Shown piece after piece: positions 57,478 to 64,000 of a stretch of DNA of 64,000 bases. The position numbers and the translations under genes are program-made. This DNA is from Mesodorylaimus sp. YZB2_4 (taxonomy: Eukaryota > Nematoda > Enoplea > Dorylaimida > Dorylaimidae), in contig JASANH010001125.1 of the NCBI GenBank assembly GCA_030248295.1, forward strand, positions 248,001 through 312,000, in the 5' to 3' direction. Numbering within the stretch: position 1 is the first letter of the stretch; each line of letters begins with the position of its first letter. Under the pieces are notes generated by a model. It saw nothing but the letters and a program-made list of their open reading frames with translations. It did no database searches and was not told the origin of the DNA.

Positions 57478-57495
57478 CAGCCACGGTGGTCCATG

Positions 57496-58125
57496 TCACA
57501 AGAGCGAACTTTCGCTCACTTCTTCCGCATTACACCCCCGGGATGCCAAGTCGGCCGGATTCTGATCGGTATGGATGTAACGAAACTGAATTTGCGGAAT
57601 TTTTCGTAACTGCTTGACACGATTAGTCACAAAAACGGATAGCGGCTTACTGGATCGAGTCCAGTGTAAAACGCATTGAGAATCCGTCCATAAAAATCGG
57701 TTCGTGATGGCCACATTCAATGATTTCTCCACGAATTGCAGCATGACTCCCCCAACAGATGCGGCTAACAGTTCTAAACGTGGTATGGTAATCGCTCTGG
57801 TTGGCGCCAAACGCGACTTTGCGGAGGTCAGATGCGATGAAATACCTTTCTGTGACCAAATGCGCAAATAAACAGCAGCCCCATAGGCCTCCTCCGAAGC
57901 ATCCGTGAAACAATGTAGCTCATACACGGTGTCTGGTGCCTCACTGATAGGTCCAGCGTAACGAGGAACCGAAACAGAATTGACAAACTCAACGGCTTGA
58001 ATGGTGTTTTGCCACTCCACGTCACCGTATCATCCCACCCTTGCTTCTCCAACCACAAATTTTGCAGAAAGCTCTTCCCGGGGAGCAAGACCTTTTCTTC
58101 ATGCGGCGATTGTGGGGCCATGACA
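57496..58125 (-). CDS. BEL/Pao peptidase-A17/RNase H region
   Basis: It begins with FLQNLWLEKQGWDDT, the segment that ends the reverse transcriptase/A17 domain in BEL/Pao Pol. It passes by a frameshift near 58020 into an RNase H-like region (CFTDASEEAYGAAVYLR, WTDSQCVLHW, NPADLASRG). The catalytic Asp residues are present. The preceding protease and reverse transcriptase are missing, because this segment joins Gag after only a few residues. Confidence 0.8.
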
Positions 58126-59142
58126 TGCGCACTCGCGGTTTGAAGAAGACCACGTCCATCCAAATTGACCAGGGCATTTTCAGGCTTGTGCCCCTAGGTT
58201 CGGTTTTCTGGTGTTCTTCCAAAACAGGACAGGCAGCTTCCTTTTTTGGATCCTGCATGGAGAACTTCTTTGGGCACAAACTTCGATGATGACGTTTCTT
58301 CTGTTTGCAGTGCACACATACCTTTTCAGATTTGCAAGCCTTTTGGCCATGACCCTCTCGAATGCAGACGAAACATTTTTCCTTGATCTGTTTCTTCCTG
58401 GCTTCAACTGCAGTATACACTGGACATTCATCAGCCCAATGGTCTCCTTGGCAAAAGAAACATTTGCTATTCTGCGTCTTCTCAGTTCTGGAGTGGGTCA
58501 AAAGGGAGCCCGTCGTCGTGTGATATCCGCCCTGTTTTTTCTGGTCATCGGTCGACATGTGATATCCTCCAGATCTCTTCTGGGGTCCATTGTGCACATG
58601 CAAAAAACCTGTTGTAGGTTTCGGTGCCACGGATACGGATGGCTTGTGATGCTGATCAGCCAGTTCTCGGGCTTCGAGCAGTTTCTGTACCCTTTTTCGT
58701 AGTGCGGCTACCGTCCAAGCCTTATCTCCCCGATTTTCTTCCAGACGCAAAATTACATCGCGCGGTAGTTTCGAAAAAATCACTGACACGACATGTCCGT
58801 GCTCGATCTCTTCGCCTAGGGCTTCCAACGAATGAAGATGCTTTCCACTTTGTCCCACACAAAACGGATTTTAGACGTCTGATCTGGTGGCGCCTGCAGA
58901 GTCGAGAGGGCCATATAGTGCGAATTGACGACCACCTGTTTATCGCCGAAACGCTTGTGCAAAATATCGACCGCATGCGCATAATTGTCGTTTGTCAAGG
59001 ACAGACCTGTGATGGCCGACTTGGCTTCCCCAAGCAGCTGGCCACGTGAATAGTCAAATTGGTCAGCATCAGAGAGGGTAGTGTTGTTATGAATGGCCGT
59101 TTCGAAGGAGTCCCAAAACTCATGCCACTGCATGCATGACAC
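58126..59142 (-). CDS. BEL/Pao Gag with zinc knuckles, 5'-truncated
   Basis: The N-terminal part matches DUF1759/DUF1758-type Gag (FWDSFETAIHNN..., DILHKRFGDKQ). A frameshift near 58855 moves it to the next frame (LEALGEE ... FSKLPRDVI). Three Cys/His knuckles follow: CFFCQGDHWADEC, CFVCIREGHGQKAC and CVHCKQKKRHHRSLC. The 5' end stops abruptly at 59142 against a SINE-G tail, and no LTR follows. Confidence 0.75.
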
Positions 59143-59144
59143 AC

Positions 59145-59190
59145 AGAGGGGAACTGCTGTGAGAGCTGTTCACCTCACGGCCTTGCTTAT
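59145..59190 (+). repeat. SINE-G tail fragment
   Basis: It nearly matches the reverse complement of 28753-28800: GGAACTGCTGTGAGAGCTG followed by TTCACCTCACGGCCTTGCTTA. It marks the breakpoint of the BEL/Pao 5' end. Confidence 0.75.
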
Positions 59191-59314
59191 CGTATCAAGA
59201 CTGCTGGCCGGCTATTGATGAAATGGCAGGAAAGTCCCGTGGGGAACTGGGGCGGCACAGGGCGCAACCCAAAAAATTAAAAAAAAAAAAATTGGACCCA
59301 CCTTGGAATGGCAT

Positions 59315-59425
59315 TCGGACACTTCGTCCCCGCCATTTCGTCCCCGCCTTTTCGTCCCTGCCGTTTCGTCCCTGGCCATTTCGTCCCCGGCCTTTTTCGC
59401 CCCTGACCCACTTCGTCCCCGGCCA
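59315..59425. repeat. Minisatellite, unit TTTCGTCCCCGGCC
   Basis: Seven to eight degenerate head-to-tail units of 13-15 bp (TTCGTCCCCGCCAT, TTCGTCCCTGGCCA and so on), preceded by an A12-13 run near 59280. Confidence 0.85.
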
Positions 59426-59565
59426 ACATACGAGTATAAATAACCTCAGTGCTCTGCTGCAATGACTTTGTTATTGTTTCGAACTCATTGTCAGTTTTAC
59501 GGTGGGTGTTTTCTCATAAAATTTCTTCTAATATTTGTGCGTTGGCCTCTCTCAGTCGTCACGAA

Positions 59566-59868
59566 AATGGCGGACAGTGTCGTTTCAGTTCGTAAAAAAC
59601 GGAAACTGATCCATGAAAACCACGTGTATCTCTTTTCGAAGATGACAGCGAATGGGGAGAATGCAATTTGGGTTTGCGATACCAACAAACGAAAGAAAGA
59701 ACGAAAATTTCCCTGCTGAGGCGCTGCCAGTTGCCAACTACTTCGAGGATACATATATTGGCCGAAGACAACGTCGACGTCGGCAAGCACCGCTGTTCCC
59801 GATTCAGCTTTTGAACATGTACCAGCGTACTTTGGACGATCAACATCCGCACCTGCACTATTATGGCT
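59566..59868 (+). pseudogene. FLYWCH-MULE transposase remnant, internally deleted
   Basis: From ATG 59566, KRKLIHENHVYLFSKMTANG then WVCDTN match a FLYWCH zinc-finger N terminus (final Cys/His part lost). About 20 codons later, in another frame, NYFEDTYIGRRQRRRR and PLFPIQLLNMYQRTLDD match the C-terminal YFEDTYIG block of MULE transposases that carry FLYWCH domains. The whole transposase core is missing between them. Its last residues also appear at the outer edge of the inverted duplicate at 52286. Confidence 0.65.
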
Positions 59869-61660
59869 AGATTTTTACTACAGTAGCAATTTTCTGGCCA
59901 TTAAGATCGAGCAGCGTTCAAGCTAGCCTGGCCTGTGGCCTAAATTGGGTTAGGCCCCCACCGCGCCTAGTTATGGGCGATCGAGTTCGAATTCAGGCCA
60001 TTATGTGTGCCCCTCCACCCTCGATTGCACTGCACCCAATTCTTTTCAGTTACACCACTTTTTTGTGAATTCAGCCCCTAGGTCCGATCAGGTAAGGAAA
60101 GTGTTCCCGACCTGACTCGAAACCTAAAATCCAAAACCCAAACCTGACCCGACAAGGATTTTCTCTGACTCTTTTTCTCTGACCTTTTCGGGTGAGATTT
60201 CAATGCCACTTCTGATGCCACCCATTTCCACTTCTGATCACTCGACATTATCGATTCTTGCCTCGGGTGCTTTAAAGAAACGGGTGCCTGACAGGCGTAC
60301 CATCCCGCTGATCAATCGAGTGGACTGGGCTGAAGTAAATGATCACATATCGACCCTGGACCTTGAGCAATCGGTGAACTCGTCGTCAACAGTCGATGAT
60401 GCCTTGCAACAATTGCCTAGCTCTCCAAATTCAGTTCTGGACAAGCATGTGCCCAAAGGTTTGTTCGCATGGACAAGCGATGTCCTTGGATGAAGAGCTG
60501 TCTGCTTCGCCTCATACAAGAGAAAAATGCGGCATATGAACGTTGGAAGCGAGATTGCAATCTTACTGATCAGTACATATTCAAAAATTTGCAACGCCAA
60601 TGTAAGAAAAAAATTTATGAAGCAAAGCGAGATTTCATTGTCAACACTTTCACTGATGATCAGTCGTCTAACGACTTTTGGGCCGCTCTCAGGACACTAT
60701 CAAGACATGAGCAATCGATTCCTACAGTTTTACGGGATGATATGAACTGCCCCATCTTTGGTTGATTTGCTATTTTAAATGCATTCAATGAGCTGTTTGC
60801 GAGAAATTTTAAATCTACTGACTATGGTGTATTTGAGCCACTCCTGTCGGTCACTATTGATGAGTCCGAGTATTCAGTGTCTAGCTAATTCTTTTTGAAC
60901 TGTATACGTGTCTACTGAAGTCACGTAGCGGACCTGGTGGAGACGGTCTCACTGTGTCGATTTTGAAGAACATCGCACCATCACTTTGCCCTGCTCTCGC
61001 GGCTTTGTTTAATAGATCGATTAAATCGTGCATTTTTCCATCGATGCGGAAATCAGCAGAAGTTGTGCCAATACCAAAGCCAGGGGACAAGTCGTTAATC
61101 AGTAATTATAGGCCGATATCGCTTCTGCCGATTTTATCAAAATTATTAGAAAAACATGTGGACAGATTGCTGCACAAATTTATTCAGATTCCGCCTGACC
61201 AGCATGGGTTCTGGAAGCGTCGAGGAACCAACACTGCGCTTATTTCTACTGCGCAACAGATGTATGATCGGTCGGATAGTCCTAATTATAAGTTCGTCCT
61301 TGCGGTTTATTTCGATTTGGCAAAAGCCTTCGATCAGATTCTCCGTTGCTCTTTATCGTCGACACTCCAAAATCATCATCGTGTTCCAGTCGGGTTGCTT
61401 GCGTGAATCAAGTCCTATTTATTGAATCGAACCCAGCATGTCACAATTCGTGACTGCGCCCCAGCTGACTTGCCAGTGGTTAGTGGGGTCGCTCAAGGCA
61501 GCGTGCTTGGGCCTGTATTATTTATCGCCTGTATGGATCCTCTGCTTGTGGAGCTCAAATATCGATATCCTGACTTCTCCTTGAATGCTTTCGCGGATGA
61601 TTGTCGGCTTCTCGTTCCTATTAAAAATCTTCACACAATTTTTAAAACTTTGTACGTATC
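59852..61660 (+). mobile_element. LINE (jockey/CR1-like) fragment, duplicate B
   Basis: The 5' part (59852-61085) is the inverted partner of 51050-52286. Coding pieces run from the endonuclease-RT linker (60203-60493, 60469-60765) into RT. The RT blocks are VPIPKPGDKSLISNYRPISL near 61070, QHGFWKRRGTNTAL near 61200, FDLAKAFDQI near 61310, GVAQGSVLGPVLF near 61490 and AFADDCRLL near 61590. There is a frameshift near 61400, an upstream shift near 60490 and stops between 60765 and 60954. The 3' half of RT is lost at 61655, where the repeat 61631-61880 begins. Confidence 0.85.
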
Positions 61661-61880
61661 CTGATTTTGGTATAGTAAACCTGGCGTCATCAGAATTTAT
61701 GATTAAATGCAAAATGAGAGTACAGCCATCAGGTGTTGGATATTTTCTACGATAGAATCCTCAAATAAGTAAATCCGTCAATTTTCCACTTATGCTAAAA
61801 ATTTCCCAATATTTTTGATCCATAATGGTCAAAAATTTACAAAAGACTCATCCGTCGCAAGATAACTCACGAAGCTTTAC
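61631..61880. repeat. Direct repeat, copy 2
   Basis: Second copy of 52815-53067. It is fused directly to the truncated RT and shares CACAATTTTTAAAACTTTG at the junction. Confidence 0.75.
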
Positions 61881-62369
61881 AGGCAAATATTTATAAATGC
61901 TAAAATTTGAATTGGTTATTTTTATTCCCTCGTAAGAGATATAAAAATGTTTGAATGGCCTGATCAAATTTCTGTGATCAGTGGTTTGCGGACTTCAATT
62001 TCGTTTTCGATATAATCTAGTCCTTACATGATACCGCTACAAAGTCATACTGTGTAGTGCTGGAAACCAGCTTCTGTCAGATCCTTCACTACGGATGGAG
62101 AAACGTAAGGGTTATGACTTTTTAAACAGTTAAAACTTGTTGTCTAATGCTAGCATCCATTGATGTATGCGTATTGCGTCATGAACGAATTGCATACTCC
62201 AAAAAGTATGCGTGAAAGTTTGCGTATTGCGTATTTTTCCTGTAGTAAGTGCATCTAAAATATCCAGTCCCATACTGTAACTAATTACGTGACCTTGTCT
62301 GCAAATACAGATAACCGTTCCGAACAGCATGAAAGACCGTCCTGGACTGAAAATATTGCTGGCCTTCCA

Positions 62370-62520
62370 TCTTATCTCCATCTTCTTGTTGCTAAGCTGC
62401 ATTCCATATTCGTCTAACCGATCTTTCCATTGCTGGGTATTGCTCTTGGCCGCTTCTCTGGTCTCACCCGCGAGGAAAACAACGTCAGCATGTAAAAAAG
62501 ACCATGGGCGGGTGATCAGG
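62370..62520 (-). pseudogene. Reverse transcriptase fragment (LINE)
   Basis: The minus strand reads ADVVFLAGETREAAKSN, then WKDRLDEYGMQLSNKKMEI. This is the catalytic-box region of a non-LTR reverse transcriptase followed by its G-M-x-L-x-x-x-K-x-E block. The F/YADD box is mutated to HADV, and no other RT blocks flank it. It is a dead fragment from an element different from the LINE at 59852. Confidence 0.65.
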
Positions 62521-62699
62521 GGAGGGGTTACATTCGTTAGAGGCAGGTTATAGTCGCCGATAAACGTGGCTGTGAGTTGTCGCTGATTTGTGATGACAAA
62601 GCTCGGTCCTTGGTACGTGCAGCATCGCCACAATAAAAAACCAACAGCCACGCCGCTCAATCCATGCATTGCATTTTTCATATATGGTCATAGATTTTG

Positions 62700-63316
62700 G
62701 GTGTCGAGCTATGATGGAGTTTCCCATGTCCTAATTGTCAGATCAACCAGCCAGCAAGTAGCAGTTCGACTCCAATTGAACACACTCGCAGGGGCTCCCA
62801 AATGATTGTGATATTGCGCGAAAAATTCGTGGAAACACAAGTCCACTTGATGATTCAGGCATCGAACAAATACCTTATGCGTGCGACTCTTATAGATATT
62901 GAGGGTTGGTGGGAAAAGAATGCTGTTGACGGCTTCGAAAGGCGGTAAAAGCAAGGCACTAAGCAGCTCACCCTTACTCGCCCAAGTTACCCAGGGTAAG
63001 TGAGGTCAAGACAGTCTAACCTTAGCCTCCGTCCAGTCCAGGCTTACAGGTCATCACTGACCATGCCTATGACCCAGTATCATCCAGCGAAGATGTGATT
63101 ACATGATTGACACATGTCAAATTCAAATTTTAAATCCAAGAGACGCCATGACGCAGCAATGTTGTTTGAATTTCCCGCCTTCACGCATTAAGTGTCTGTT
63201 ATGTCTGCTACGTAGCGCCGGCATGGAACAGAAAAAAGTGAAAAGTTTGGATGCAATGAGAACTGAACCTGGGTTGTCGAATTGAGAGTCAGGCGCTACA
63301 GGCGCGTGCGCAGAGG
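62700..63316. other. Intergenic, no gene recognised
   Basis: No coding or repeat assignment was possible. Confidence 0.35.
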
Positions 63317-63334
63317 GGGGGGGGGGGGGGGGGT
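63317..63334. repeat. Poly-G run
   Basis: An uninterrupted G tract of about 18, followed by TTCTTCGGGGC. It has quadruplex potential on the plus strand and is prone to length change. Confidence 0.8.
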
Positions 63335-63856
63335 TCTTCGGGGCTCGGGCCCCCTACGATCCTGAAAAGTAAGGTAAAGGTAGCTACCTTTACAAACTTC
63401 GTGCAATCCCGGCCATGCGTTTGGTTGCATGTCGACTTATACATTTTTGTGTTTTCGCAGTGCAAGATTGAAAATTTTTTCGCCTCTAGCGGGGCGGAGA
63501 TAAACCCAGTGGCGAACACAGCGGGTGGCATTGCGGCTAACGGCTCCCTTCCAAACCAGAGTGGGCCCCTAGTTGATAACATCAAAGGTTTTTCTTGTAC
63601 ATGGTGAGTACGGTATGCTGACAAAGATGGCACTCATTGCTTCTGTACGATCAGGAAGATTGTGCACAAATTTTGGAAGGTCAGAAGCCACGCAGAAGCC
63701 TTCAGCTTTTTGACAGGTAGGTGGCTTGAGTTTTTGGCGGGGTTGAAAAAAGTGATTTCTTGAACTAAGTTATTTCCCGCAAATTTGTTTAAACAATTGT
63801 GAAAAATTGTGTCTGCGAGAAGCTAATTTATAAAAATTTCCCCCTCGGCCCGCACC

Positions 63857-63910
63857 CCACGACCCCCAAATCCTGTGGCCCCAAATCCTGCGACCCCCAA
63901 ATCCTGAGGC
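63857..63910. repeat. Short tandem repeat, CGACCCCCAAATCCTG
   Basis: Three consecutive units of about 16-17 bp in a C-rich stretch. No gene is associated. Confidence 0.75.
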
Positions 63911-64000
63911 GCTATACCGCTATACTACGAGGACAGTTTGAGAAGCGGTGACGAGTGTGCACAGTGGAGACAGTGGATGATTAGAACGCGCAGACATACA

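Noticed and set aside
58816-58858. Programmed ribosomal frameshift in BEL/Pao gag
   Set aside because: Other unrelated shifts and a large deletion in the same element make simple decay more likely.
62130-62681. 183-codon frame as an intact gene
   Set aside because: Only the middle third resembles a reverse transcriptase and its catalytic box is mutated.

Overview
The window is nuclear DNA of a small invertebrate animal. Coding genes are broken by introns with GT donors and T-rich AG acceptors, and the gene set is metazoan: RBM25, a DEG/ENaC channel subunit, two seven-helix receptors, an ecdysteroid/choline-kinase-like (CHK) protein and an SLC19-like transporter relic. The DEG/ENaC gene, the nematode-style chemoreceptor and the CHK family point to Ecdysozoa. 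A nematode is my first guess and a tardigrade or small arthropod my second; nothing here fixes the phylum. No rRNA, CRISPR array or convincing functional tRNA gene was seen.

Host genes, left to right. DEG/ENaC subunit (minus, 1702-4076, 3 exons, 524 aa). Srx-like chemoreceptor (minus, 14306-15500, 2 exons, 320 aa), with a partial second copy at 21104-21309. CHK-type kinase (plus, 21823-23258) with a TATA box. A decayed SLC19/thiamine-transporter-like pseudogene (plus, about 23600-24440). An intronless GH45 cellulase of fungal type with signal peptide and TATA box (minus, 24748-25455), a probable horizontal gain. RBM25 (minus, 26126-33934): I could assemble 14 exons whose lengths sum to exactly 803 codons, from the RRM to the PWI domain. 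A predicted mitochondrial membrane protein (minus, 34974-35906). An intronless neuropeptide-type receptor (minus, 40220-41683).

Mobile DNA makes up much of the rest. A Ty3/gypsy element (minus, 5570-12710) has gag-pol open over 1,799 codons apart from one amber codon, and a pair of inverted, 99% identical LTR copies at its 3' end. Its 5' leader carries the most striking object in the window: ten consecutive small hairpins (12403-12651) in which the loop is conserved and the stems differ from unit to unit while staying complementary. The right part (51-62 kb) holds an inverted 1.2-kb duplication of a jockey/CR1-like LINE fragment. Between its arms lies a BEL/Pao element that has lost protease and reverse transcriptase but keeps integrase and a broken envelope-like gene. 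A FLYWCH/MULE transposase remnant adjoins one arm. Scattered elsewhere are at least three tRNA-derived SINE families, several short hAT-like elements each with its own hexamer subterminal repeats, long-TIR foldback elements, a YqaJ-exonuclease remnant and minisatellites.

The host genes do not form an operon or pathway. They look like independent genes separated by transposon-rich spacers, some of which (SINE, hAT-like) lie inside introns of the DEG/ENaC and RBM25 genes.
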